64,000 nt of DNA from Sphingomonas radiodurans (GCF_020866845.1 NZ_CP086594.1:2514501-2578500), one strand, 5' to 3'. Positions 1 through 8,918 are shown, counted from the first letter of the stretch. The notes: generated from the sequence alone by a model not told the origin. Numbers and translations: made by a program.

Positions 1-2
1 TG

Positions 3-2786
3 TCGCTTGGCGCGATCGATCGGCTGCTGCCGGCACCCTCGGGCGCGCCGTTCGCGTTGCCGGTGATCAACCTTGCCGTCGATGATGCGCGGATGCGGTT
101 GGAGACGCCGGTGGGCGTGATCGGCTTGCGGCTGGCGGGGCGGGGGCGGCTCGACGACGGGTTCCGCGGCACGCTAGCCGCCGTTGGTAGCCGGATCGTC
201 GTTGGTGATTGTGCGCTCGACCGGCCGGCGGCGGTGCTCGACATCACGATGCGCGATGCGGCGCCCAGGCTCGTCGGGCCGGTGCGGCTCGCGAGCCTCA
301 CCTGCAACGGCGTGACGGTGACCGCGCCGGAGAGCCGGATCGACGTGGCGCTCGGGCCGGCGCTCGATCGCTGGCAGGGGTCTGCGGCGCTACGCACCGG
401 CCGGCTGGCGAGCGGGGCGATGCGGCTCGGTGCGCTGGTCGGGCAGATCGGATTCAAGGGCAATGCGACGCGCACCGAGGGTGACGCGCAGCTGCGCGGG
501 GAGCGGTTCGCGGCGGAAGGCGTGAGCGGTTCGACGTTGGCCTTCGCCGGCACCTGGCGGGTCGCGACCCGCCGTGCGCTGGCGGCGGGACGGATCGACG
601 CACGCGACGTGGCGCTGTCCCCGGCGTTGCGGGCGCAGATGGATCGGACAGGGACGAGCGTCGCCGGAACGCCGCTTGCTCCGCTGGCGACGGCCGCGTC
701 GCGCGCGGCATCGCGGGCTGCGGCGCGGTTCGACGTTGGCGGTGAGGTCGCGGTGGGCACCGCGGCGGGCCGCCCGCTCGTGACGCTGCGGCAGGTGGCG
801 GCGCGTGCCGCTACCGGGGCGGCGGTGGCGTTCGGGGACGGTGCTGGCGTGGTGATCGGCGAGCCTGGCGGGATGCGCGCGGACGGCGTTTTGTCGTTCG
901 GCGGTGGCGGCTTGCCGACCGGCCGGGTGGCGCTTGCGCAACCTCGTGCCGGCGGGACCGTCAGCGGGACCGCGACGATCGCGGCTTATGCGGCGGATGG
1001 CGCGCGGCTCGCATTGTCGCCGGCGCGTTTCGTCCTGGCTCCCAACGGCGCGGTGACGCTGACGACGACGGCGGAGCTGTCGGGGCCGCTTGGTGACGGT
1101 TCGGTCGATCGGCTTCGCCTGCCGATCACGGCGCGGCGTGACGCGGGTGGCGCGATCCTCGTCAATCCCGCCTGTACGTCGGCTGGGTTTGCGCGGCTCT
1201 CGATTGCCGGGCTGGTGCTGGGCGAGACGACGACGCGGCTGTGCCCGCTCGACGGGGCGCTGGTGCGAGTCGATCGTGGGCGGCTTGGCGGCGGGATCCG
1301 GATCGCGGCGCCGCGGCTGACGGGGACGCTGGGTGGGACGCCGCTCGATCTTGCCGCGACGAGCGCGGAGTGGCGCCATGCCGGCGCGCGCTTCGTGATC
1401 GGCGACGTTGCGGCGCGGCTGGGGCGGGCGGGGCAAGTGACTCGGCTCGATTTCGCACAGCTGTCGGGCGCCGCGAACGGTGGAGACATCCGGGGGAAAT
1501 TCGGGGGTGGCGTCGGGCAGATCGGTACCGTGCCGCTGCTGTTGTCGAAGGCTGGCGGGGATTGGGAGCTTGCGCGCGGCGTGTTGTCGCTCGGCGGCGA
1601 GATGATGGTAACGGATGCGGCTGCGCAAGCGCGTTTTCAGCCGCTGGCGGCGCGCGACGTCTCGCTGCGGCTGGCGGACGGGACGATCACCGCGCAGGGC
1701 TCGCTCTTCGAGCCCGTCAAACTGGTGAAGGTCGCCGACGTCACGCTGCGCCACGTGCTGGCGAGCGGCAGCGGCGGCGCGCATCTCGACGTGCCGGGCA
1801 TCACGTTCGGCGATGGGTTCCAGCCCGAGGAGCTGACGCGGCTGACCTTCGGCGTCATCGCCGATGTGAAGGGTCGGGTCGCGGGGCAGGGCGACATTGC
1901 ATGGTCGGGGCAGGGCGTCACCTCGACGGGCACGTTCGGCACCGACAATATCGATCTCGCTGCCGCATTCGGGCCAGCGACCGGGATCAAGGGGCAGATC
2001 CGCTTCACCGACCTGCTCGCGCTGGAAAGCGCGCCGGGGCAAGTGGTGACGGTCGCCTCGATCAACCCCGGCGTCCCGGTCACCGACGGGCGGATCGAAT
2101 ATCAGACGCTCCGCGACACGCGGATCGCGGTGACGGGCGGGCGCTGGCCGTTCGCCGGTGGCACGCTGACGCTGCGCCCGACGCTGCTCGACTTTTCCTC
2201 GGAGGAGCAGGCGCGCCGCATGACCTTCGACGTCTCGGGTATGCAGGCGCGCCAGTTCCTCCAGCAATTCGACTTCAAGAACCTCGACGCGACCGGCACG
2301 TTCGACGGCACGCTGCCGATGGTGTTCGACCAGTCGGGCGGTCGGATCGAAAATGGCACGCTCACGGTGCGCGAGGGTGGGGGAAGCCTCGCCTACCTCG
2401 GTGAGCTGACGAAGGAGGATCTGGGCATCTGGGGCAATATCGCGTTCCAGGCGCTGCGCTCGCTGCGGTATCGCAATCTCGAGATCGTGATGAACGGCGC
2501 GCTCGCCGGCGAGATGGTCACTGAAGTGCGCTTCGCCGGCATCAGCCAGGGCGAGGGCGCGAAGAGCAATTTCCTCGTTCGCCGGCTGCAGAAGCTGCCG
2601 TTAGTCTTCAACATCAAGATCACGGCGCCATTCCGCGGCCTGATCGATTCGGCCGCGTCGTTCTACGATCCCAAGCGGCTGATCGAGCGCAACCTGCCCG
2701 CGTTGATCGAGGAGCAGGAGAAACGCGCGGCGCCGCCGGCTTCCCCGCCGGCCATTCAGCCTCCCGCAAGCAGGATCATGCCATGA
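3..2786 (+). CDS. YdbH-family AsmA-like intermembrane transport protein (5' truncated)
   Basis: The frame is open from the first bases of the window, so the N-terminus, including any membrane anchor, is missing. The visible ~928 residues are a long, repetitive, beta-rich sequence with many G/A/T/V-rich strands, as in AsmA-like proteins that form hydrophobic grooves across the periplasm. The last ~300 residues, ending in a Pro/Ala-rich tail, resemble the YdbH C-terminal domain. In E. coli, YdbH is one of three redundant proteins (with TamB and YhdP) that carry phospholipids to the outer membrane, and it works with the lipoprotein YnbE. The next two genes are YnbE-like and YdbL-like, with an ATGA overlap to the first, which strongly supports the assignment. 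The family is certain from context; the exact cargo is inferred. Confidence 0.85.
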   Translation, partial: SLGAIDRLLPAPSGAPFALPVINLAVDDARMRLETPVGVIGLRLAGRGRLDDGFRGTLAAVGSRIVVGDCALDRPAAVLDITMRDAAPRLVGPVRLASLTCNGVTVTAPESRIDVALGPALDRWQGSAALRTGRLASGAMRLGALVGQIGFKGNATRTEGDAQLRGERFAAEGVSGSTLAFAGTWRVATRRALAAGRIDARDVALSPALRAQMDRTGTSVAGTPLAPLATAASRAASRAAARFDVGGEVAVGTAAGRPLVTLRQVAARAATGAAVAFGDGAGVVIGEPGGMRADGVLSFGGGGLPTGRVALAQPRAGGTVSGTATIAAYAADGARLALSPARFVLAPNGAVTLTTTAELSGPLGDGSVDRLRLPITARRDAGGAILVNPACTSAGFARLSIAGLVLGETTTRLCPLDGALVRVDRGRLGGGIRIAAPRLTGTLGGTPLDLAATSAEWRHAGARFVIGDVAARLGRAGQVTRLDFAQLSGAANGGDIRGKFGGGVGQIGTVPLLLSKAGGDWELARGVLSLGGEMMVTDAAAQARFQPLAARDVSLRLADGTITAQGSLFEPVKLVKVADVTLRHVLASGSGGAHLDVPGITFGDGFQPEELTRLTFGVIADVKGRVAGQGDIAWSGQGVTSTGTFGTDNIDLAAAFGPATGIKGQIRFTDLLALESAPGQVVTVASINPGVPVTDGRIEYQTLRDTRIAVTGGRWPFAGGTLTLRPTLLDFSSEEQARRMTFDVSGMQARQFLQQFDFKNLDATGTFDGTLPMVFDQSGGRIENGTLTVREGGGSLAYLGELTKEDLGIWGNIAFQALRSLRYRNLEIVMNGALAGEMVTEVRFAGISQGEGAKSNFLVRRLQKLPLVFNIKITAPFRGLIDSAASFYDPKRLIERNLPALIEEQEKRAAPPASPPAIQPPASRIMP

Positions 2787-3004
2787 GCGAAACAGTATTG
2801 AAGAAGCAAGGTGGCGACACGACCTCAACAATGATGAAGGTGATGGTGATCGGATTGGGATTGGCGACAGGCGCATGCGTCAATGTTGCCGCGCCGGACA
2901 AGCCGATCGTGATCAACCTCAACATCAGCGTCACGCAGGAAGTGGTGTATCGGCTCGACAACGAGGCGAAATCGCTGATCAAGCAGAACCCAGGGATTTT
3001 TTGA
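2783..3004 (+). CDS. ynbE: YnbE-family outer-membrane lipoprotein
   Basis: A 73-residue protein whose start overlaps the YdbH stop (ATGA). A hydrophobic stretch (VMVIGLGLATGAC) ends in a lipobox-like cysteine, followed by a short conserved region with INLNISV and EVVYRL, typical of YnbE. A second ATG at 2831 would give a more normal lipoprotein signal without the 16 polar residues, so that start is possible; the overlap favours 2783. In E. coli, YnbE forms stacked beta-strands that prolong the YdbH groove to the outer membrane. Confidence 0.85.
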   Translation: MSETVLKKQGGDTTSTMMKVMVIGLGLATGACVNVAAPDKPIVINLNISVTQEVVYRLDNEAKSLIKQNPGIF

Positions 3005-3006
3005 CG

Positions 3007-3399
3007 ATGGCACATCTGGCGACCAAGAAGGCGATGCTGATGGCGGTGGCCGCGCTGGCGCTGACGGGCGTGTCGGCGGCAGCCTGGGCGCAGCGCGATC
3101 CGGCCTATGCCGCCGCGCGCGCCGCCGGCCAGGTGGGCGAGCAGCCCGACGGCTATCTCGGCGTCGTCGGCGCGGGCTCGGCGGACCTTCGCGCGCTGGT
3201 CAATTCGATCAACATCCAGCGCAAGGCAGCGTATACGCAAAAGGCGCAGGCATCGGGCGCGACGGTGGAGCAGCTGGCGTTCACCAGCGGCTGCAATCTG
3301 ATTGCGCAGACATCGGCCGGTGAAAAGTATCGCACCCCGGGTGGCGCCTGGGCGACTCGCGGTGGCGGGGCGCCGGAGCGCGATCCGCGGTGTGTGTGA
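3007..3399 (+). CDS. ydbL: YdbL-family (DUF1318) periplasmic protein
   Basis: A 130-residue exported protein that starts 2 bases after the YnbE stop. Residues 1-29 are a Sec signal peptide ending AAAWA-Q. The mature part carries the DUF1318 pattern: an Ala-rich region, G-Y-L-G-V, an LV-x-IN-xQRK segment, and 'AGEKYRTPGGAW' near the C-terminus. In E. coli, YdbL modulates the YdbH-YnbE bridge. It is the last gene of the three-gene operon. Confidence 0.87.
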   Translation: MAHLATKKAMLMAVAALALTGVSAAAWAQRDPAYAAARAAGQVGEQPDGYLGVVGAGSADLRALVNSINIQRKAAYTQKAQASGATVEQLAFTSGCNLIAQTSAGEKYRTPGGAWATRGGGAPERDPRCV

Positions 3400-3412
3400 T
3401 CTGACTTCCCCT

Positions 3413-3531
3413 CCGTTCGCCCTGAGGAGGTGCTGAGCCACAGGCGAAGTGCCGTCTCGAAGGGGATGGCTTGGGGCCTTGTGCTTCGAGACGAGGCTTC
3501 GACAAGCTCAGCCTCTCCTCAGCACGAACGG
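3413..3531. repeat. REP-like imperfect inverted repeat
   Basis: Between ydbL and the atp operon lies an extragenic palindrome. The outer arms are 3413-3429 and 3515-3531 (17 bases, two mismatches, CCGTTCG...GAGGAG against CTCCTC...CGAACGG). The inner arms GTCTCGAAG (3454-3462) and CTTCGAGAC (3484-3492) pair perfectly. The segment CTTCGACAAGCTCAG inside the right half is a sequence I associate with dispersed repeats in sphingomonad genomes. I see no coding sequence in 3400-3692. It may also end ydbL transcription, although it has no T-tract. Confidence 0.7.
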
Positions 3532-3692
3532 AAGTTGAAGACGAACCGTATGCGGGTTGGGCGGACCGGGCCTCCGCCCAACTCCCCCGCAACGGTTGAC
3601 ACCCCCGGACCCCCCGGCTAACCGGACCGCGCCTTGGCGGGCTCGCCATTTGGTATTCCTTGCGCCTGCCCAAATGACGGGAAAGCGTGCGG

Positions 3693-4010
3693 ATGGCGGA
3701 GAACGAGCCCGGACCAGACACTCTCGGCCAGGATGCACGCATCACCTCGCTCGACGCGCGGTTGACGGCGGCGCAAGCGGACGAGGCGCACCGGACAGGG
3801 GCGGGCAAGGCGGTACCCGACGACGGCTCCCGTCTCGGTAACCGCGTGCTCGCCGAGCTGATCGGTGGCATGGTCGGCGGCGCGCTGATCGGTTGGGTGA
3901 TCGACCGGTTTGCGGGCACGCAGCCCTGGGGTCTGCTCGTGATGCTCGCCCTCGGGACGATCGTCGCGTTCAGGAACATCATTCGAATTTCGACCAAAGG
4001 TTCGAAATAA
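3693..4010 (+). CDS. atpI: F0F1 ATP synthase assembly protein AtpI
   Basis: A 105-residue protein with a polar N-terminal half and two membrane segments at about residues 50-70 and 78-95 (GGMVGGALIGWVIDRF and GLLVMLALGTIVAFRN), the AtpI/Mg-transport fold. AtpI helps assemble the c-ring. The ATG at 3693 was chosen over an in-frame GTG two codons upstream. It is the first gene of the F0 operon, 52 bases before atpB. Confidence 0.9.
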   Translation: MAENEPGPDTLGQDARITSLDARLTAAQADEAHRTGAGKAVPDDGSRLGNRVLAELIGGMVGGALIGWVIDRFAGTQPWGLLVMLALGTIVAFRNIIRISTKGSK

Positions 4011-4062
4011 TTCAGGGGGGCTCGAAGCAGTTCGAGCCTTTTCGTTAGGGAAGAACGCGAAC

Positions 4063-4851
4063 GTGGCGGAAGGCGGCGGCAAGATCGATCCAATGCACCA
4101 GTTCCTGGTCGAGCCGTTGTTCGGCACCCAGAACTGGTCGATCGCAGGCTACAACATCGCCTTCACCAATTCGGCGATGTGGATGGTCGTGGCGACGATC
4201 GTGCTGATCGGCTTCATGTCGCTCGGCACGAAGGGCAGTGTGATCCCGTCGCGTGGTCAGGTGATGGTCGAGGGCGCGGTGCGCTTCATCGACAATATGC
4301 TGGCGCAGAACATCGGGCCGGAGGGGAAGCGCTACGTTCCCTACGTCTTCTCGCTGTTCATGTTCATCCTGTTCGCCAACGTTCTCGGGCTTCTGCCGCT
4401 GGGCGTTGTCGGCGTGCATCCGTTCACCTTCACCAGCCACTTCACGATCACGGGCGTGCTCGCGATCCTGAGCTTCGCGATCGTGCTGGTCGTCGGTTTC
4501 TGGCGTCACGGGTTGCATTTCTTCAGCCTGTTCGTGCCGCACGGCACGCCATGGTGGCTGCTGCCGGTGATCCCGCTGATCGAGTTCGTCTCGTTCATGG
4601 TGCGTCCGTTCAGCCTCGGCCTGCGACTGTTCGTGGCGATGACCGCCGGGCACATCCTGCTGAAGGTGCTGGCCGGGTTCGTCGTCAACGCCGGCAATGC
4701 CGGGCTTGGCGTCGGGCTACTGGTGGGCATTCCTTCGTTCGGCCTGATGGTCGGCATCTCGGCGCTCGAGCTGCTGGTCGCCGGCATCCAGGCCTATGTT
4801 TTTGCATTGTTGACGTCGCTGTATCTAAACGACGCCGTCAACCTGCACTAA
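4063..4851 (+). CDS. atpB: F0F1 ATP synthase subunit a
   Basis: A 262-residue integral membrane protein with 5-6 hydrophobic segments. The proton-channel helix carries the essential Arg in 'FSLGLRLF', and the last helix has QAYVFALLTSLYL, both diagnostic of subunit a. It forms the half-channels that pass protons to the c-ring. The start is GTG (MAEGGG...), after a short gap behind atpI. The F1 genes are not in this window, as is usual for Alphaproteobacteria, where F0 and F1 lie in separate operons. Confidence 0.97.
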   Translation: MAEGGGKIDPMHQFLVEPLFGTQNWSIAGYNIAFTNSAMWMVVATIVLIGFMSLGTKGSVIPSRGQVMVEGAVRFIDNMLAQNIGPEGKRYVPYVFSLFMFILFANVLGLLPLGVVGVHPFTFTSHFTITGVLAILSFAIVLVVGFWRHGLHFFSLFVPHGTPWWLLPVIPLIEFVSFMVRPFSLGLRLFVAMTAGHILLKVLAGFVVNAGNAGLGVGLLVGIPSFGLMVGISALELLVAGIQAYVFALLTSLYLNDAVNLH

Positions 4852-4901
4852 GTTTTCGACCGTTCCATCCAACCAACTGAATTGACTAGGGAGTTATCGT
4901 T

Positions 4902-5129
4902 ATGGACGCAGAAGCCGCAAAGCTGCTCGGCGCCGGTCTCGCGGCCGTCGGCGCGGGCCTCGCATCGCTCGGCGTGGGCAATGTGTTCGGCAAGTTCCTC
5001 GAGGGCGCGCTGCGCAATCCGGGTGCGGCCGACGCGCAGCAGGGTCGTCTGTTCATCGGCTTCGCCGGCGCCGAGCTCCTCGGTCTGCTCGCATTCGTCG
5101 TGGCGATGATCCTGGTCTTCGTCGCCTAA
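4902..5129 (+). CDS. atpE: F0F1 ATP synthase subunit c
   Basis: A 75-residue hairpin of two transmembrane helices. Helix one is Gly/Ala-rich (AAVGAGLASLGVG), the polar loop contains the RNPGA motif, and helix two carries the proton-binding carboxylate in 'FAGAELLGLL'. It is the rotor ring subunit. GGGAG sits a few bases upstream of the ATG, giving a strong ribosome binding site, as expected for the most abundant subunit. Confidence 0.97.
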   Translation: MDAEAAKLLGAGLAAVGAGLASLGVGNVFGKFLEGALRNPGAADAQQGRLFIGFAGAELLGLLAFVVAMILVFVA

Positions 5130-5184
5130 CAGACTTCTTGGCGGGGCGGGCGTTCGCGCGCGCCCCGTTAAGGCAGGATTTCCG

Positions 5185-5679
5185 ATGCCTCAGATTTCCC
5201 AACTTGCCGCGACATGGGCGTCCCAGTTCTTCTGGCTGGCGCTGACGTTCGGTATCGTCTTCTTCGTCGTCGGCCGCGGCATGCTGCCCATGGTGCAGAA
5301 GACGATCGACTCGCGTGACCGGTCGGTCGCGGCGGACCTCGCCGCGGCATCGAGCGCACGCGACGCGGCGGACAAGGCGGAAGAGGCATGGCGCTTGCGC
5401 GATCAGGCCAATCGCGAGGCAGCACAAACACTCGTGGCGGAGGCACGCCAGCGCGCCACCGCCGCCAGCGCCGCAACGCTGGCTACCGCGCAGGCCGAAC
5501 AGGCACAGCGCGTCGCCGCTGCCGAAGTCGATATCAAGGCGGCGACCGCCCGCGTGCTCGGCGAGATCGAGGCCGTCGCGGCCGAGGCGACGCAGGACAT
5601 CGTTTCGCGCGTGTCCGGCGCGCAAGTTTCCGTGGACGAAGCAAGGAGCGCCGTTCAGGCGGCGATGGCCAATGGCTGA
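5185..5679 (+). CDS. atpF': F0F1 ATP synthase subunit b'
   Basis: A 164-residue peripheral-stalk subunit with one N-terminal membrane helix (QFFWLALTFGIVFFVVG, residues 13-30), then a long Ala/Glu/Arg-rich coiled coil. In Alphaproteobacteria two diverged b subunits form a heterodimeric stalk, and the b' gene usually precedes b. The last codons overlap the start of the next b gene by 8 bases, so the pair is probably translationally coupled. Confidence 0.93.
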   Translation: MPQISQLAATWASQFFWLALTFGIVFFVVGRGMLPMVQKTIDSRDRSVAADLAAASSARDAADKAEEAWRLRDQANREAAQTLVAEARQRATAASAATLATAQAEQAQRVAAAEVDIKAATARVLGEIEAVAAEATQDIVSRVSGAQVSVDEARSAVQAAMANG

Positions 5680-6301
5680 GTTCATCATCACCGCCGCCAT
5701 GTCGCCCGGCTCGGTCGAGGTGGCACAGAACCTCGCGAATGCCGATCGCGCCGAAGGCATGACCGCCGAAGGCACCGAGGCCGAGGGTGGGGCGCATCAT
5801 TACGTCGATCCGACGGTTCTTGGGCTAAATGGCACCGTGTGGGTATCGCTTGCGATGCTCGTGCTGTTCGCGGTGCTGATCTGGAAGAAGGTGCCGGCGC
5901 TAATCGTCGGCGGGCTCGACAAGCAGATCGCAGACATTCGCCGCCAGCTCGACGAAGCCAAGGCGTTGCGCGCCGAAGCCGAGGCGCTGCGTGACGAATA
6001 TGCCCGCAAGATCGCCGACGCTGAGGCGAGCGCCGCCGACATGGCGACGCAGGCCAACCACGAGGCCGAAGTGATCGTGGCGCAGGCCAAGGCCGATGCC
6101 GCCGATCTGGTCCAGCGCCGCGCGCGCATGGCCGAAGACAAGATCGCCGCCGCCGAGCGCGCCGCGATCGCCGAAGTTCGCGCGAAGACTGCCGTGGCCG
6201 CCGCGAGTGCTGCTGCGACGCTGATCTCGCAGCACCACGGCGCGCAGGCCGACAAGGCACTGGTCGACCGCACGATCGCAGGGCTCGGCCGCCCGAACTG
6301 A
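5672..6301 (+). CDS. atpF: F0F1 ATP synthase subunit b
   Basis: A 209-residue second stalk subunit. It has an unusually long N-terminal extension (~55 residues, Gly/Glu/His-rich) before the single membrane helix (TVWVSLAMLVLFAVLIW), then a long charged coiled coil. The ATG at 5672 lies inside the end of atpF', so an in-frame start much further upstream was rejected. It partners b' to hold the F1 head still. It is the last gene of the F0 operon and is followed by a hairpin. Confidence 0.93.
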   Translation: MAEFIITAAMSPGSVEVAQNLANADRAEGMTAEGTEAEGGAHHYVDPTVLGLNGTVWVSLAMLVLFAVLIWKKVPALIVGGLDKQIADIRRQLDEAKALRAEAEALRDEYARKIADAEASAADMATQANHEAEVIVAQAKADAADLVQRRARMAEDKIAAAERAAIAEVRAKTAVAAASAAATLISQHHGAQADKALVDRTIAGLGRPN

Positions 6302-6309
6302 TCGTGCTG

Positions 6310-6334
6310 GCGGGAGCGTAGGTGCTCCCGCTTT
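6310..6334 (+). terminator. Probable terminator of the F0 operon
   Basis: A perfect 8-bp stem (GCGGGAGC/GCTCCCGC) with a 6-base loop starts 9 bases after the atpF stop, followed by a short TTT. The weak T-tract lowers confidence. Confidence 0.55.
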
Positions 6335-6380
6335 CGGCCGGCGGCTTTGTGGGGCTTCGCTTCGGCGATAGGGTGGCCGC

Positions 6381-7037
6381 ATGCGACGTGCTTTCGTCAT
6401 CGCCGCGAGCGTCACGGGCGGGGTACTCGCCTATCCGGTGGCCGGTGTGGTCGGCGGGTTGATCCCCAGCAACGCCGGCTGGGCGCCACCCGAGCGTGGC
6501 ATCACGATCTATATCGAATCGAACGGCATCCACACCGGGATCGTCATGCCCAAGCTGGCTGCCGGGGTGGACTGGCGCGAGGACTTTCCAGCGCGCGATC
6601 TCGTCGATCCGCGCTACGGTGCGCTCGACCATCTCTCGATCGGTTGGGGCGAGCGCAACTTCTATATCGGCACGCCGACCTGGGCGGATCTGAAGCCGTC
6701 GGTGGTGCTCGGCGCCGCGGTGGGCAGCGATGAGACGATGGTCCATGTCGATCATGTGCCGCGTCCAGCGCCCGACGGCGAGGTTCGCCGGCTGGTCGTG
6801 CGGCCGGCGGAGTATCGCCGGCTCGCCGCTTACGTCCGGGCCTCGCTCGTGCCGGGTGGCGAGCGGCATCCGGGGTACTTCCGTTACGACGTGTTCTACG
6901 CTGCGCACGGGCGCTACAGCGCGATCCATACCTGCAATGCGTGGGTGGGAAATGCGCTGCGCTTCGCCGGGATCAGGGTCGGCGCATGGACTCCGTTCCC
7001 GGGCGCGGTGATGCGCTGGTTCCCGCGCTACGGTTGA
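6381..7037 (+). CDS. DUF2459 / TIGR02117 family protein
   Basis: A 218-residue protein with an N-terminal hydrophobic signal or anchor (residues 4-28) and an exported-looking domain. It has the hallmarks of the DUF2459 family: 'SNGIHTGIVMP', 'GWGERNFYIGTPTW', 'HVDHV' and a late 'CNAWVGNALR' with the conserved Cys. The family was first noticed near urease genes and has no confirmed biochemical role. It stands alone here between the atp operon and a convergent TfoX-like gene whose stop lies 2 bases away. No function is proposed. Confidence 0.85.
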   Translation: MRRAFVIAASVTGGVLAYPVAGVVGGLIPSNAGWAPPERGITIYIESNGIHTGIVMPKLAAGVDWREDFPARDLVDPRYGALDHLSIGWGERNFYIGTPTWADLKPSVVLGAAVGSDETMVHVDHVPRPAPDGEVRRLVVRPAEYRRLAAYVRASLVPGGERHPGYFRYDVFYAAHGRYSAIHTCNAWVGNALRFAGIRVGAWTPFPGAVMRWFPRYG

Positions 7038-7038
7038 T

Positions 7039-7398
7039 TCAGGGCACGGGAGGGGCGCCGTTCCGCTTCGGCTTGCGTGGCGCCTTTGGCTTTGGCGCCG
7101 GCAACTCGGCAGCCGTCATCGTCACCAACGCGACAAGCCAGTCGCCATCATCCCATCGCTCGGGGTCGATCAAGAGGCACGGCTTCGCACCGGGGTAGGG
7201 CGCGGCTTCCGCGCATTCACCGGCGAACGCGCGTCCACCCGGGGTCGGCTTGATGAACAGCTGCCCGTCACAGATTAACGCGACCAGCTTGCCGGCGCTG
7301 TATACGCCATACTCGCCAAACATCGGCTTTGCCGAGACGTCGTCCGCCCCGGAGAGCTGATCGACGATGAAGGAGACTGTGCCGCGGTCGGTCGCCAT
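7039..7398 (-). CDS. TfoX N-terminal domain protein
   Basis: A 119-residue protein with the TfoX_N fold: 'AKPMFGEYGVYSAGKLVALICDGQLFIKPT' spans the core (quoted region ~residues 23-52). A basic Lys/Pro-rich tail follows. Full TfoX/Sxy proteins regulate competence genes; single-domain versions like this one are common in Alphaproteobacteria and mostly uncharacterised. The start at 7398 (MATDRG) was chosen over an upstream in-frame start because the extra 28 residues lack family character. Confidence 0.8.
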   Translation of the reverse strand: MATDRGTVSFIVDQLSGADDVSAKPMFGEYGVYSAGKLVALICDGQLFIKPTPGGRAFAGECAEAAPYPGAKPCLLIDPERWDDGDWLVALVTMTAAELPAPKPKAPRKPKRNGAPPVP

Positions 7399-7494
7399 GT
7401 CTCCGCTATGGCCAATCGCGCCGCGCGTTTCGAGGGAAATTCGGAACGTCATGACGGCGCAACGCCCCCTCATCACCGCCAATGGACGGAAGCG

Positions 7495-7863
7495 TCACGC
7501 CCCGAGCGGGTATAAAGCGGCGCTGACTTGGCGGCCTTCGCTGCGCAGCACGCCCCATGCGCGGGCGGCGGCGCGGCTGTCCATCGGCTCGATCCCGATC
7601 CCGCGTGCGTCGAGCGCGGCGACCAGCGCGCGCGGTGGGCGCGCGAGCGTGTTGCCGGTGCCGAGCAGCACGAACTCCGGAGCGGGATCGAGGATCGCCG
7701 CCAGCGCTGCCTCGTCGAGCGCGCCAAGCGGGGGCGGGGTCCAGGCGATAGCCTCGCTCACCGTGAGCAGGGCGGCCTCCAGCACTGTCGTGTCGTCGAT
7801 CCGGAACCCTTTCGGCGTGAAGCCCCGCACCAGCGGCCCTCCGGCGCTGCGATCGAGGTTCAT
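7495..7863 (-). CDS. Mth938-domain (DUF498) protein
   Basis: A 122-residue protein of the Mth938 family, with 'GFTPKGFRID' near the N-terminus, 'FVLLGTGN' in the middle and 'GIEPMDSRAAARAW' near the end. Mitochondrial relatives include the complex I assembly factor NDUFAF3. In Alphaproteobacteria the gene regularly follows secF, as here (19-base gap), suggesting co-transcription with the Sec accessory genes. The bacterial role is not established. The ATG at 7863 was preferred because longer starts run into secF. Confidence 0.85.
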   Translation of the reverse strand: MNLDRSAGGPLVRGFTPKGFRIDDTTVLEAALLTVSEAIAWTPPPLGALDEAALAAILDPAPEFVLLGTGNTLARPPRALVAALDARGIGIEPMDSRAAARAWGVLRSEGRQVSAALYPLGA

Positions 7864-7882
7864 CTTCACGCCGCGTCCGCCA

Positions 7883-8860
7883 TCAGGCGCGCGGCTCGCG
7901 TGGGGCGATGCGCTCGGCATTGTCGATCGTGCCGCGGACCGGCTTCTCGATCGACGGATCGGCGCGCAGACCGAGCGAGATGAGCAGCGACGACGAGACG
8001 TAGATCGACGAATAGGTGCCGACGATGATGCCCAGGATCATCGCCGCGGTGAAGCCGCGCAGCACATGGCCACCGAGGAACAGCAGCGCGCCGAGCGCGA
8101 GCAGGATCGTCACCGATGTCATCACGGTGCGCGGCAGCGTCTCGTTGACCGACAGGTTCACGATCTCGCGCATCTCCATCTTGCGATAGCGGCGCATGTT
8201 TTCGCGGATGCGATCGTCGATCACGATCTTGTCGTTGATCGAATAGCCGATGATCGTCAGCACCGCGGCGACGATGTTGAGGTCGAACTCGAACTGAGTC
8301 ACTGCGAAGAAGCCGAGCGTCATCGTCAGATCGTGGACGATCGCCGCGACCGTCGAGACGCCGAACTGCCATTCGAACCGCACGATTGCGAACAGGCCGA
8401 TGCCGAGCACCGCCAACACCACCGCGAGCACGCCGTTGCGGATCAGCTCGCCCGATACTTTGCCCGAGATGGTGGAGTAACGGTTGAACGTCGCGCCGGG
8501 GAAGGCCTGGCTCAGCGCCGTCTCGACCTTCTTCACTGCGGCATTGGTTGCGCCTTCGTCGGCGCCCTGCTGGATCGGCAGCCGGATGGTAAGCGTGCGC
8601 TCGTCGCCGAATTGCTGCAGCGAAGCCTCGCCGAGGTTCTGCGCGTCGACCACCGCCCGTACGCGATCGAGATCGGGCGGCGAGGCGAAACGCTCCTCGA
8701 TCATCAGCCCGCCTTCGAAATCGACGCCGAAGTTCAACCCCTTGGCGAAGGTCACGCCGATCGCGAGCACCGACAAGAGCAGCGTGAGGCCGAACGCCCA
8801 GCCGCGCAGCCGGACGAAATCGATGTTCGTGTGATCGGGGACGAGTTTCAGCAGTTTCAT
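7883..8860 (-). CDS. secF: Protein translocase subunit SecF
   Basis: A 325-residue membrane protein with six hydrophobic segments, the first at residues 20-40, then the periplasmic P1-type region with 'GVDFEGG', and four to five helices at the C-terminus including the conserved DLTMTLG and IGYSINDKIVIDDRIREN blocks. SecDF uses the proton gradient to pull secreted proteins out of SecYEG. It follows secD in a yajC-secD-secF operon. Confidence 0.97.
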   Translation of the reverse strand: MKLLKLVPDHTNIDFVRLRGWAFGLTLLLSVLAIGVTFAKGLNFGVDFEGGLMIEERFASPPDLDRVRAVVDAQNLGEASLQQFGDERTLTIRLPIQQGADEGATNAAVKKVETALSQAFPGATFNRYSTISGKVSGELIRNGVLAVVLAVLGIGLFAIVRFEWQFGVSTVAAIVHDLTMTLGFFAVTQFEFDLNIVAAVLTIIGYSINDKIVIDDRIRENMRRYRKMEMREIVNLSVNETLPRTVMTSVTILLALGALLFLGGHVLRGFTAAMILGIIVGTYSSIYVSSSLLISLGLRADPSIEKPVRGTIDNAERIAPREPRA

Positions 8861-8918
8861 GCGACGACCTCCGTCGTCCCCGCAGCGGGGGCGCGACGAT
8901 CAATAGGCGTGGGCGCGA

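Noticed and set aside
390..2267. Long open frame on the minus strand (625 codons) opposite YdbH
   Set aside because: It is a GC-driven shadow with Arg/Pro/Ala-rich, low-complexity translation and no family motifs, while the plus frame has clear family and operon support.
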